Source: Myxococcales bacterium
GTDB taxonomy: Bacteria > Myxococcota_A > Polyangia > Polyangiales > Polyangiaceae
Direction: 5' to 3'
Length of the DNA stretch: 64,000 nucleotides
NCBI GenBank assembly: GCA_016794345.1
Contig: JAEUKE010000204.1
Span: 1 to 64,000, forward strand
In this document: piece by piece, positions 7,375 through 16,756 of the stretch
Layout: the number at the start of each line of letters is the position of its first letter
Position numbering within the stretch: the first letter of the stretch is position 1
Position numbers and translations under genes: made by a program
Notes under the pieces: model-generated
Told to the model about the DNA's origin: nothing
The model's database searches: none
The model's input: the letters and a program-made list of their open reading frames with translations, nothing else

Positions 7375-7763
7375 GCCGCGACGACGCGTCCATGGCTTGC
7401 CGCTCCGATTGGGCGAGGGCCCTCGCCTCGCTCACGAGGCGGGTCACGCGCACCGAGCTGGCCACCGCGCTCGAGTGCAGCAGGACGCACATTTCGCAAC
7501 TCCTGTACGGCAGGCGCGCGCCGTCGCCTCGCACGCTGCGGCTCGCCGCGGAGCGACTCGGCCTTGATCCCGCAGACGCTTTCGAACGTCGTGAACAACC
7601 GGTGGCTGCTACCCGCAAAGGTGTGCTGCAGCTCGCGCTCGATCCCGCTCTTGCATCCGCTCTCGCCGCCATGGCGCGCGAGCGCGCGTGCACGCCGGCC
7701 GAGCTCGCGAGCGCGCTTCTCGCCATTTCTGTGGCCGATGTCGTTGCCGGAGAATCCAAATGA
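7371..7763 (+). CDS. Cro/C1-type HTH protein with extra C-terminal domain, 130 aa
   Basis: Residues about 26-66 form a lambda-repressor-like helix-turn-helix (TRTELATALECSRTHISQLL). The C-terminal 45 residues resemble a small ribbon-helix-helix or dimerisation segment (LQLALDPALASALAAMARE). It is translated from GTG 7371 overlapping the terL stop, in the position where a portal gene would be expected in a complete phage. It may control late genes of this element or of a helper. The regulatory role is inferred. Confidence 0.65.
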   Translation: MSRDDASMACRSDWARALASLTRRVTRTELATALECSRTHISQLLYGRRAPSPRTLRLAAERLGLDPADAFERREQPVAATRKGVLQLALDPALASALAAMARERACTPAELASALLAISVADVVAGESK

Positions 7764-8623
7764 GCGTTTTTCGAACCGAGGCCGACCCCATCACCGCCGA
7801 CCGCGCGGACGCCGCTGCGCCCGTCCAGCGTCTCGACGACGAGACGGCCGATACGGCCTGGGCGCGCCGCGTGCTCCACATCGACGCGCTCAGCAAGACG
7901 CACCCCCTCGGCGCCGAGCTGAAGACGAAGGCCGGCACACTCACCGGCGACGCCGACGCTCGCCACTACCGCACCGAGATCAGCCGGCTCGACACGAAGG
8001 ACAACAAGAACATGGGCACGAAGAAGAAAAACCCCGACACGCGCACCGACGCAGCCCCCGAGAAGACCGTCAAGGAGCTCGCCCGCGAGCGCGCTCAGAT
8101 CCTCGTGCTCGCTCTGCGCCACGGCGTGAAGACGATCCATGTCGACGGCAAGACGATCGATGTGGTGGACGCGGACGACGTCGACGCGGTGCTCCTGGCG
8201 CTCGCGAAGAAGACTTTCCCGGGCATCGACCTGGAGCCTCTCGAGCTGACGAGCGAGCAGCTCCTCGCGCTCGCGAGCCAGATCGCCGGCATGAAACCCG
8301 CGCCAAAGGAGTCTCCGCTCGCTCCTCCTCCCGAGGACGGCGACATGCCTCCCGACGATGAGGAGGAAGAGCCGATCGACGGGCGAGGCGACAGGCGGGA
8401 CCCGTTCGAGGTCCTCGACCGGCTCGATTCTCCGAGAGAAATGCGCGTCCCGCTCGCCAAGAAGGGCCGCACGTACGCGGACGCGCACGAAGCGATGGAG
8501 CGCCGGCTCCGCGCCGGGCGGCACTACCGCGCCCCGCGCCAGGATGGCGCACCGAGCCACGATTCCATCACCGACCTGGGAGCGCGCCTCGACGCGCGTC
8601 TCGCGTCCTACGGGAGGCGCTGA
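7760..8623 (+). CDS. Unknown element protein, 287 aa, acidic linker
   Basis: ATG 7760 overlaps the previous stop. No family is recognised. The N-terminal 85 residues look disordered. An internal ATG at residue about 85 (MGTKKKN) begins a second, better-formed region with a beta/helix segment (GVKTIHVDGKTIDVVDADD) and a helix near LTSEQLLALASQIAG, followed by an acidic Pro/Asp/Glu stretch. The internal start may give a shorter product, as in some scaffold proteins. It sits between terL and tail genes, so a head-assembly or adaptor role is possible but unproven. Confidence 0.5.
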   Translation: MSVFRTEADPITADRADAAAPVQRLDDETADTAWARRVLHIDALSKTHPLGAELKTKAGTLTGDADARHYRTEISRLDTKDNKNMGTKKKNPDTRTDAAPEKTVKELARERAQILVLALRHGVKTIHVDGKTIDVVDADDVDAVLLALAKKTFPGIDLEPLELTSEQLLALASQIAGMKPAPKESPLAPPPEDGDMPPDDEEEEPIDGRGDRRDPFEVLDRLDSPREMRVPLAKKGRTYADAHEAMERRLRAGRHYRAPRQDGAPSHDSITDLGARLDARLASYGRR

Positions 8624-9138
8624 TGAGATCCGACACCGACAACGTCTTCACGCGAATCGACCGCAAGCTCTCCATGCAGGAGAGCGAGCTCGCGGCCGCG
8701 CGCGGCCAGCATCGGATCACCGGTGCATCCGGCTATCAGGCCGAGGTCCGCGCGCGCCAGGCGGAAAGCAAGCGGCTCCGGACGCGCGTCGTCATCACGC
8801 CCGAGAAGCTCGCCGAGCTGCGCGCCGAGGCCGACGCCTCGCTGGCCGCGCTCGCCGAGCTCGTCGGCCGGCCCGCTACCGTGCGCGACCTCGAGACCTT
8901 CGCGCGGGCGAGCGAGGCTTTCTCCGCGGCCGTCACCGAGCTCGAGCGGGCTGCCATCTACGTCGAGAGCACGATCCGCTCCGAGCGTGCCCACGAGGCC
9001 AAGGCCGCCGCCGAGGCCGAGCAGAAGGCCGCCGCAGATCGCGAGGCGCGCACTGCGGCCGCGCGGGCCATCCTGGAGGGGGTGCCTGCGGCCGAGCTCG
9101 CGAAGATCGTCGCCGAGAACAAGAAGGCGAAGGGCTGA
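8623..9138 (+). CDS. Coiled-coil unknown protein, 171 aa
   Basis: The start overlaps the previous stop by one base (TGATG). Almost the whole protein is predicted helical with heptad-like Ala/Glu/Leu spacing (LAELRAEADASLAALAELV; AHEAKAAAEAEQKAAADRE). There is no membrane segment. Phage scaffolds and tail chaperones often look like this, but no diagnostic motif is present. It is co-translated with the 287-residue protein upstream. Confidence 0.5.
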   Translation: MRSDTDNVFTRIDRKLSMQESELAAARGQHRITGASGYQAEVRARQAESKRLRTRVVITPEKLAELRAEADASLAALAELVGRPATVRDLETFARASEAFSAAVTELERAAIYVESTIRSERAHEAKAAAEAEQKAAADREARTAAARAILEGVPAAELAKIVAENKKAKG

Positions 9139-9142
9139 CGCC

Positions 9143-9406
9143 ATGATCATCACCATTCCGGCCGGCAAGAACCCGATCCACCTCGGGCGAACGTACCGGC
9201 TCACGGCCTCCGACAAGATGGTCGGCCGGGCGTACCGTCACCGCGAGGTGAACACGCTCGACGCCGGCGCCGTCCACACGACGGACGAAGACAGCGGTCT
9301 GCAGATCGCCGGCTCCTCGCTGATGCCGCGACTTCGGGCGCTTGAGGCGGGCGGGCACATCACGCTCTCGCTCACTCCGGCCGAGCTCCTGGTCGAGGCC
9401 GGCTGA
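9143..9406 (+). CDS. Small unknown element protein, 87 aa
   Basis: ATG 9143 lies 4 bases after the previous stop. The sequence alternates hydrophobic and polar residues like a small beta-barrel (MIITIPAGKNPIHLGRTYRL, later GHITLSLTPAELLVEAG). No family is recognised. It could be a small head-tail or tail adaptor by size and position. The stop overlaps the next reading frame by one base. Confidence 0.5.
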   Translation: MIITIPAGKNPIHLGRTYRLTASDKMVGRAYRHREVNTLDAGAVHTTDEDSGLQIAGSSLMPRLRALEAGGHITLSLTPAELLVEAG

Positions 9407-9738
9407 TGCAGACTTTCGAGCGGCGTCCAGCAGCGCCGCGGGCGCGAAACGGCGCGCCCACGCCGAGGGGGCCCTTCCTCTCCCCCTGGGCGGTCGAAGC
9501 CTTTTTGGACGCGGCGAGCAGTTGGGCCGCTCGTCTCGTCGCGCGCGCTCGATCGGGAGCGCGGCCGGCCGCTCACCCGCATGTTGCGGGGGCCGGCTCC
9601 AAACCCACTTGGGCAGCGGGGTACTACCTCCCGCCCCGCCGAGGCCGAAGAGGTGGCCTCACCCCGCGCGCTCGGAGGGTCGCGCGCGGGGACTGCCCGG
9701 GCCCTCTCTCTTCCCCTGAGGTGATGCCGTGGCGCTGA
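9406..9738 (+). CDS. Doubtful small Arg/Pro-rich ORF, 110 aa
   Basis: The frame starts in a TGATG overlap and ends ten bases into the tape-measure gene, which fits coupled translation. However, the protein is Arg/Pro/Gly-rich with little secondary-structure pattern. If it is not translated, the 320 bases between the small protein and the tape-measure gene would be the longest gap in this half of the element. It is kept as a possible gene only. Confidence 0.3.
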   Translation: MQTFERRPAAPRARNGAPTPRGPFLSPWAVEAFLDAASSWAARLVARARSGARPAAHPHVAGAGSKPTWAAGYYLPPRRGRRGGLTPRARRVARGDCPGPLSSPEVMPWR

Positions 9739-11444
9739 AAGAGATCATCGCGTCGTTCGGCTTCAACGTCGACAACAAGCCCCTACAGAAGGCCGACAAG
9801 GACGTCACGAGCTTTGCAAAGAAGCTCGTCACGATGTTCGCCGCGTCCGAGATCGTTGGCGGCATGAAGTCCTTCGTCACGGGGATGGTCGACACGGCCA
9901 GCAGCATCTCGAACACCGCGACGGCGCTGGGCCTGTCGACGAAGGCATTCCAAGAATGGGCGTACGTCGGGGATACGGCCGATGTGACCGCCGAAGAAAT
10001 GGGCGCGTCGTTCAAGTTCCTGCAGAAGAACGCCGTCGAGGGCGCCGCGGCCTTCAAGAAGCTGGGCGTCGACATCAAGGGCGCAGACGGCCAGATCCGT
10101 CCCGTCGAGGCGCTCATGGGGGACGTGGCCGACGGCCTGGCGAACGTCCAGAATCCAGCGGAGCGAACCAAGCTCGCCTTGGAACTCTTGGGCAAGGGCG
10201 GCGCGAAGCTGATTCCGGTTCTGTCGAAGGGCGGGGCCGAGGTCGAAGCGCTCCGCGCTCACTTTCGCGAGCTCGGCGGCGGGCTCTCTGACGAGGCGAT
10301 CGAACAGATCGGCAACTTCGAGCAGGGAATGAAGGACGTCAACGTGGCCACGCTCTCTCTGAAGGGCGGGCTCATGTTGGCGCTTGCCCCGACGCTCCGC
10401 TGGCTCACCAACATCGTCGCGAGCGTCGTCAGCTATTTCAACAAGGGGGAGAACGCGGCGACCAGAATGAAGAGCGCCATGGTCATCCTGGGCGTGGCAG
10501 GCGCCGCAGCGGGGTTGAAGATGCTGGCCCCGTACATCCCGCTCGTCCTCTTGCTCGGCGCGCTCTACCTCGCCGTTCAGGACATCTGGACGTTCATCGA
10601 AGGGGGCGACTCGGCGACCGGCGCGATCCTAACCAAGCTGTTCGGCAAGGAGACGGCCGAGTCGGTCCGCGACGGGCTGCGCACCCTCGCGAAGGAGGTC
10701 GGCGTCTTCTTCGCCGTGCTCGCGGGGAATGAGGCCGTCGGCAACTCCAGGATTGTCTCCTTCTTCGAGGAAGACCTCCCCGACGCGTGGAACTTCGCGA
10801 AGCGGGACTTCAGCCAGTGGCTCGCCGGCATGGCGATGGACCTGGGCGCGTTCAACGCGACGATCATTCACCACGTGTCGCGCTGGGGCCCGACGCTGTT
10901 GGCCGGGCTCACGAGCCCGCTTACGGCCGGCCTTACCGAGCTGGGGCGGCTCATTGGCGACGGTATCGTCAGCATCGGTCGGACGATCAGCAACAAGGTG
11001 TCCGAGTGGTGGACGTCGCTGAAAGAGGCGACGATCAAGATCGGTCAGAACCTCGTCCGCGGCATCATCGAAGGCTTCACCAACGAGATGCCGGAGATGG
11101 AAAACAAGCTCACCGAAGCCGGCAACAAGTTGATCGCAGCGCTCAACAAGGGAGCGGGCAACAAGTCCCCGAGCTGGAAGAGCGCGCTCGCCGCGAAGAA
11201 CGTGGGGCTCGGGTTCATCAACGAGATGGACCGACAGGTGACCCACATGCAGGCGAGGACCCAGCGCTTCGCGGCCGCAAGCATCCCGATCGCGCCCAGC
11301 ACCACGAACTACAGCACCCGCACCGCCAACGTCCGAAACCAGATCGTCGTGAACGCTGCGAACAACCCCGCGGCGGTCGCTGGCGCAGTCTCGGGAGCCA
11401 TGTCCACGTTCGACTGGAACGGGTGGCAGGGGTCGGTCGCGTGA
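9729..11444 (+). CDS. Tape-measure-like tail protein, 571 aa
   Basis: Start GTG 9729. The N-terminus (LKEIIASFGFNVDNKPLQKA) and the following Ala/Ser/Thr-rich helices match the opening of many tape-measure proteins. Hydrophobic stretches around residues 250-285 (LGVAGAAAGLKMLAPYIPLV) are typical of their membrane-active middles, and the C-terminal part has GLGFINEMDRQ-like repeats. At about 0.15 nm per residue it would specify a tail near 85 nm. It overlaps the spike gene by 4 bases. Neighbouring tube and sheath genes are absent, so the tail would need parts from elsewhere. Confidence 0.7.
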   Translation: MALKEIIASFGFNVDNKPLQKADKDVTSFAKKLVTMFAASEIVGGMKSFVTGMVDTASSISNTATALGLSTKAFQEWAYVGDTADVTAEEMGASFKFLQKNAVEGAAAFKKLGVDIKGADGQIRPVEALMGDVADGLANVQNPAERTKLALELLGKGGAKLIPVLSKGGAEVEALRAHFRELGGGLSDEAIEQIGNFEQGMKDVNVATLSLKGGLMLALAPTLRWLTNIVASVVSYFNKGENAATRMKSAMVILGVAGAAAGLKMLAPYIPLVLLLGALYLAVQDIWTFIEGGDSATGAILTKLFGKETAESVRDGLRTLAKEVGVFFAVLAGNEAVGNSRIVSFFEEDLPDAWNFAKRDFSQWLAGMAMDLGAFNATIIHHVSRWGPTLLAGLTSPLTAGLTELGRLIGDGIVSIGRTISNKVSEWWTSLKEATIKIGQNLVRGIIEGFTNEMPEMENKLTEAGNKLIAALNKGAGNKSPSWKSALAAKNVGLGFINEMDRQVTHMQARTQRFAAASIPIAPSTTNYSTRTANVRNQIVVNAANNPAAVAGAVSGAMSTFDWNGWQGSVA

Positions 11445-12127
11445 GCTTGCACCGGCTCTTGTTGGAGCTGCCGACGGCCTTTCGTAGGGCCGGCGACAAG
11501 GTGAAGGCCGAGGTGTTCACGGCGCTCCCGGCGCGCGTGAAGACCTACGACGCGGCGACGCAGACGGCCGACCTCGAGATCGTCGTGCGCGCCCCGCTCT
11601 TCGACGACATCGAAGAGACGGACATCGAGCACGAGGCGCTCCCCGTCATCCCCAACGTGCGCGTGCTCTTTCCGTCCACGGGCACCATGTCGATCACGTG
11701 GCCTATCGCGGAGGGGGACGAGGTCCTCTTCGTCGTCTCCTCGCTCGCGCTCGGAGAGTACCGGCGCACCGGCCAACCGAGCGACGCGCTCGACGTGCGG
11801 CGCAACGACCTGGGGTGCGGCGGCTGGGCGATCCCTGGCGTGATGAAAGACTCGGCGCTGTTGCCGACGGCCGAGACAAACGCGCTCGTGTTGAAGCAGT
11901 CGACGGCCATCGAGCTCGAGGCACCGGAGATCCGTGTCGGCAAGGACGCGACCGACCCGATCGCGAACGGGACCAAGGTCGACACCGAGCTGACGGCCAT
12001 CGCGACTTCGATCGGTCAGATCGCGGGCATTCTCAACGCGCCCGGGCCGGTTTCGGGCGCGCCTGGTTCGGTCACGCTCTACACGCCCAACGCCGTGGGC
12101 GCGCCGAAGGGGAAGGTCGAGTCATGA
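11441..12127 (+). CDS. Gp138-like baseplate/membrane-piercing spike protein, 228 aa
   Basis: Residues about 20-110 have the OB-fold pattern of the Gp138 N-terminal domain: ARVKTYDAATQTADLEI, then a proline-valine strand (LPVIPNVRVLFP) and ITWPIAEGDEVLFVV. The C-terminal 80 residues are beta-rich with AIELEAPEIRVG, as in spike shafts. Proteins of this type sit at the tail tip of contractile phages and pierce the host envelope. It is translated from GTG 11441 in a GTGA overlap with the tape-measure gene. Confidence 0.7.
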   Translation: MSLHRLLLELPTAFRRAGDKVKAEVFTALPARVKTYDAATQTADLEIVVRAPLFDDIEETDIEHEALPVIPNVRVLFPSTGTMSITWPIAEGDEVLFVVSSLALGEYRRTGQPSDALDVRRNDLGCGGWAIPGVMKDSALLPTAETNALVLKQSTAIELEAPEIRVGKDATDPIANGTKVDTELTAIATSIGQIAGILNAPGPVSGAPGSVTLYTPNAVGAPKGKVES

Positions 12128-12603
12128 CCACCAGCCCGCGCGAGGAGCTCGAGGCGTTCGTGGCGACGCTTGAGGGCTACGTGTCTCGCATCCGCTCGGC
12201 GCTCGCTGTCGACGACGAGATCGACATGGCCCAGGCCGAAGCCGTCGTGGCTGGCCTCATCGCAGACCAGCTCGCCCCGGCCGCCGAGAAGGCCTTGCGC
12301 GAGGCGCTCGCGCTCGTCACCCGCACGAAAGCCTACTTCGCCACGGTGCGACCCGAGCTCTCCAACGAGTTCGCGGTGTGGGCCGAGACGGACGTAGCCG
12401 AGCTCGCGCGCCTGGCTCTCGAGAGGCAGAGCGAGCGCCCCGTCATGGCTGCGCTGGTCATGGAGGCCGTCGAGCGGCGAGACGCCGCCGAGGCCGACTG
12501 CGCCCGCCTGACCGCCGAGCTGGCCGCCGCGCGGCTCCGCGTGCGTCAGCTCGAGCTGGAGCTTCGTTCCGTCGCGCTCGCTCGCGGCGGGAACCGAAAC
12601 TGA
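12124..12603 (+). CDS. Coiled-coil tail-region protein of unknown function, 159 aa
   Basis: ATG 12124 overlaps the spike gene stop. The protein is nearly all helical with heptads (LEAFVATLEGYVSRIRSAL; AELAAARLRVRQLELELRS). No family is recognised. It lies between spike and tail-tip genes, so a baseplate or fibre-assembly role is plausible. A strong Shine-Dalgarno sequence for the next gene overlaps its stop codon. Confidence 0.5.
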   Translation: MTTSPREELEAFVATLEGYVSRIRSALAVDDEIDMAQAEAVVAGLIADQLAPAAEKALREALALVTRTKAYFATVRPELSNEFAVWAETDVAELARLALERQSERPVMAALVMEAVERRDAAEADCARLTAELAAARLRVRQLELELRSVALARGGNRN

Positions 12604-12618
12604 GGAGGTAACGACATC

Positions 12619-13809
12619 ATGGCAAACAGACCCGCAGGCGATCCGATCGTGTGGGCTCGCGAGAGCACCTATCCCGACGGCCCCCACGCCGGCACGCCGA
12701 CGAAGACAAGGGCGCCGCAGGCTGTCATCGATCGCGGCGCGTACGTGGATCGCAAGATGCCCGCGCCGTGGCTGAACGATGCGTTCCACGACGTCACCGG
12801 TCGCGTGGCCTATCTCGATCTCTTCGACCTCTTGAACTTCGACGCACCCGACGCCTCGCTGGTCTCCGAGAGCGTCTCGCTCGCAACCGACACGTGCGTG
12901 ACGTGGGACCCGAAGGCTCGCGTCTTCTGGCTCGTGGAGGGCACGACCGGCTTGCGCGTCTTCTACTCGGCCGACGGCCGCACGTGGGCGGAGGACTCTT
13001 CGCTCGCCGGCACGCCGGCCGAGGGCGAGAGCATCGCGTGTGAGCCACGCTCCGGCATCGTGCTGGCGTGCGAGCGGACGACCGGCAACGCGCACAAGAA
13101 GGACACCACGAACACGTGGAGCGAGCACAACGCCCTGATGAGCAACATGGTGGTGCGGGGCGTCGTCCCGCAGCCGTACGCCGCGACCGAGGGGCTCTTC
13201 CTCGTCTTCGGTCAGGACAGCTCGAACAACCGCCCGAAGCTCTACACGGCCACGACAGTGGGCACGCCGGCAGCCACCAAGCGCGACCTGCAGAACGAGT
13301 CCAGCATCAGCACTTCGATCCGATGGATCGGCGTCGCACCCGACCGCGTGGCGTGCATGGGGACCGACGGCCGCGCCTGGTACCACGTGGGCTTCGGCGA
13401 CGGGACCTGGCTCCAGGCCAACGGGGGCGAGGAGATCCTCGAGAACGCCGTCGGCATGTCCTACGACGAGGTGAACGACGTGTTCTGGGCCATCGACAAC
13501 GACGGCACCATGAAGACGTCGAAGGACGGCGTCTCGTGGGTCGAGCCCGACTACGGCGGCACCTTCGAATTCGAGGTGGCTGGCGGCTGCCTCTCGTTCA
13601 ACGGGGTTTGGATCTGCCGGGGGCAGATCACCAACCCGCCCGCGGCCAGCCTCGCCGGCCCGCGCGTGCTCTTCAGCACGAACATGGGCCTGACCTGGCA
13701 GGACGTGGGCTGCCCCGTGAACTGGCTCACGCTCTGCTCGGAGGCCGGGCGGAAGCTGCTCGCCATCGCGACGGACGGCACGACATCGCGCACCAAGAGG
13801 ACCCGATGA
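12619..13809 (+). CDS. Putative tail-tip/receptor-binding propeller protein, 396 aa
   Basis: An AGGAGGT ribosome site at 12603-12609 precedes ATG 12619, the strongest in the element, suggesting high expression. From about residue 90 onward there are repeated blade-like units with Ser/Trp-containing Asp-box patterns (YSADGRTWAED, TSKDGVSWVEP, STNMGLTWQDV), as in sialidase-type beta-propellers. The first 90 residues are a distinct non-repetitive attachment region. Its place after the spike protein supports a host-binding role. Enzymatic activity cannot be inferred. Confidence 0.65.
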   Translation: MANRPAGDPIVWARESTYPDGPHAGTPTKTRAPQAVIDRGAYVDRKMPAPWLNDAFHDVTGRVAYLDLFDLLNFDAPDASLVSESVSLATDTCVTWDPKARVFWLVEGTTGLRVFYSADGRTWAEDSSLAGTPAEGESIACEPRSGIVLACERTTGNAHKKDTTNTWSEHNALMSNMVVRGVVPQPYAATEGLFLVFGQDSSNNRPKLYTATTVGTPAATKRDLQNESSISTSIRWIGVAPDRVACMGTDGRAWYHVGFGDGTWLQANGGEEILENAVGMSYDEVNDVFWAIDNDGTMKTSKDGVSWVEPDYGGTFEFEVAGGCLSFNGVWICRGQITNPPAASLAGPRVLFSTNMGLTWQDVGCPVNWLTLCSEAGRKLLAIATDGTTSRTKRTR

Positions 13810-13991
13810 GACGACGACCGACGCTCCGCGAGATGATGATCGCCGAGGGAGTCATCCGCCCCGCCGAGCTCGTCCCCGACCACGTGGGCGAGGGGCTCCC
13901 GTTCCTGCCGATCGACGGCGAAGGAGCCCGCCAGGCAGCCGCGATCGTCCAGCGGCAGGCCGAGCGACGCCGACGCCACGACGAGAGCTGA
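13806..13991 (+). CDS. Small unknown protein, 61 aa
   Basis: ATG 13806 overlaps the propeller gene stop. The 61 residues begin and end very basic (MRRRPTLREMM; RQAERRRRHDES) around a Pro/Gly centre. No family is recognised. It ends the structural operon; a palindrome-rich gap follows. It may be a tail-fibre accessory by position. Confidence 0.45.
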   Translation: MRRRPTLREMMIAEGVIRPAELVPDHVGEGLPFLPIDGEGARQAAAIVQRQAERRRRHDES

Positions 13992-14020
13992 CGGCCCGAG
14001 AAAAAGCTTAGCCCGATAGC

Positions 14021-14102
14021 GATATCAATCCGGGCACTTGGCGGGAATCGTCCGGAGCGGGCCTTGCGGCTGATATCCGCGGTGGATATCAATCAAGTGC
14101 CC
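14021..14102. promoter_or_regulatory. Palindrome cluster upstream of the integration module, candidate operator/arm sites
   Basis: TGATATCC (14071-14078) and GGATATCA (14084-14091) form a perfect 8-bp inverted repeat. GGGCACTTG (14032-14040) and CAAGTGCCC (14094-14102) form a perfect 9-bp one. GATATCAATC occurs twice in the same direction (14021 and 14085). The region also has the lowest GC of the element. It probably holds the promoter and operators for the three-gene integration module, or recombinase arm sites. Confidence 0.5.
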
Positions 14103-14152
14103 CCGCGACGCGCCAACGTCCGGGGGCGTGACCCACAGGAAGGTAGGTTCCC

Positions 14153-14368
14153 ATGAGTGATCCCACGATCGCATCGAACACGACCGCGCAGCAAGCTGAA
14201 GACCTGACCGCGACGGCTTACCGCGAGCTCATCGACGCCTTGCAGTGCATCGACGACGCCGAGGACGTCGAGAACATCCCCGAGCACACGCAGCACTGCC
14301 TTGGGTCGGCCCGGCGCAGCATCGTCGAGGCCATGATGTTCGTCCGTCTCCAGGAGCTCAAGCGATGA
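14153..14368 (+). CDS. Small unknown protein of the integration module, 71 aa
   Basis: ATG 14153 is preceded by AGGAAGG about 9 bases upstream. The protein is acidic and helical (AYRELIDALQCIDDAEDVE) with a His/Gln-rich centre. No family is recognised. It overlaps the ribbon-helix-helix-like gene by 4 bases and is transcribed toward the integrase, so it probably takes part in regulating integration or excision. Confidence 0.55.
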   Translation: MSDPTIASNTTAQQAEDLTATAYRELIDALQCIDDAEDVENIPEHTQHCLGSARRSIVEAMMFVRLQELKR

Positions 14369-14550
14369 GCGGCGACGACCTGAAGTTTCAGGGCGTGGCG
14401 ACGCGCCTTGCTCCCTCCGACCTGAAGCGCCTCGACAAGATCGCTCGACGGCTGCGGATCAAGCGGACGCAGGTCGTGCGGATCGCGCTGGTCCGCGGGC
14501 TCGACCTTCTCGAGGCGAGCCCGCCGGCGCCGACGACGGAGGGGACGTAA
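14365..14550 (+). CDS. Ribbon-helix-helix-like regulator, 61 aa
   Basis: A short strand (FQGVATRLAP) is followed by two helices (SDLKRLDKIARRLRIKRTQ, then VVRIALVRGLDLLE), the arrangement of Arc/CopG-type DNA-binding proteins. At 61 residues it is a bare DNA-binding dimer unit. It lies 3 bases before the integrase start and overlaps the gene before it. It may be the directionality factor or the repressor acting on the palindromes at 14021-14102; both roles are inferences. Confidence 0.6.
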   Translation: MSGDDLKFQGVATRLAPSDLKRLDKIARRLRIKRTQVVRIALVRGLDLLEASPPAPTTEGT

Positions 14551-14553
14551 GCC

Positions 14554-15848
<1,295 letters not shown>

Positions 15849-15985
15849 AGCTTCCGGAACGTGAGCCCCGGAGCGGCGGCAGCCTAGTCTCGTGGAAACG
15901 GAGTTGCCACGCAAAACGGAGGCGGGGCCGCCGACCCCGGTGGCATTCTTTCGGCCGGGCGGGGCCGGATGTATGACGAGGGACC

Positions 15986-16756
15986 ATGGGTGATTCGGAC
16001 CCGAAAGAATCGTTTGCCGCCCTGTTCGAGAGCTCCTCGGGCGCGGCGCGAGGCAAGAAGTCGCGTCGGCTTTCGCGTGGAGAGCGCGTGGAGGTGAAGG
16101 TCGTCGAGATCGGTAGGGATGCGGTGTTCGTGGACGTCGGCGAGAAGCAGGAGGGCTACATCGAGCGGGGTGAGCTGGTCGGTAGCGACGGCTCGCTCCT
16201 CGCGAAGGTCGGCTCCTCGATCTCGGCCGTCGTGGTCGACACGGACGGAGAGCGCGTGCGCTTCTCACCGGTCGTCGTCCGGCGCGAGTCGGAGATGAGC
16301 ACGATCGAAGACGGCGGCGAGCTCGTTGCCATCCCGCGCGCCAAGGCGGGGCCGCTGCTCCTCGAGGGCGCACGCATCCGCGGGACCGTCACCGGGGTGG
16401 AGCGTTATGGCGTCTTCGTCCAGATCGAGGGCACCCACGGGAGCAAGGGGCGCGGGCTCATCCCCACCGCCGAGACGGCGACGCCTCGCGGCGCGGACCT
16501 GAAGAAGGTCTTCACGGTGGGCGCCCTGGTGGAAGCGAAGATCCTGGCGATCGCGGAGGATGGCAAGATCCGCCTGTCGATCAAGGCGCTCGCGGAGGAC
16601 GACGAGCGGCGTGACTTCCAGGCGTACTCCGCGCAGCAGGAAGGACAGGCCGGCCCCGCTCCGAAGGGCGGCGCGCAGCCCAAGAAGGAGCCGCAGAAGA
16701 GAGGGTTCGGCACGCTCGGCGATCTGCTCGCGAAGTCGTCCAAGAAGGGCGGCTGA
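15986..16756 (+). CDS. S1-domain RNA-binding protein, 256 aa
   Basis: Two S1-type OB folds are visible: residues about 30-95 (GERVEVKVVEIGRDAVFVDV, EGYIERGEL) and about 127-200 (IRGTVTGVERYGVFVQIEG, then KIRLSIKAL). The C-terminus is a Gln/Lys/Pro-rich tail ending in LGDLLAKSSKK. It is a small relative of ribosomal protein S1 and probably binds RNA in the cytoplasm. Its stop overlaps the next gene by one base. A TATGAC hexamer 8 bases before ATG 15986 and only a weak GAGGGA ribosome site leave the leader structure unclear. Confidence 0.85.
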   Translation: MGDSDPKESFAALFESSSGAARGKKSRRLSRGERVEVKVVEIGRDAVFVDVGEKQEGYIERGELVGSDGSLLAKVGSSISAVVVDTDGERVRFSPVVVRRESEMSTIEDGGELVAIPRAKAGPLLLEGARIRGTVTGVERYGVFVQIEGTHGSKGRGLIPTAETATPRGADLKKVFTVGALVEAKILAIAEDGKIRLSIKALAEDDERRDFQAYSAQQEGQAGPAPKGGAQPKKEPQKRGFGTLGDLLAKSSKKGG

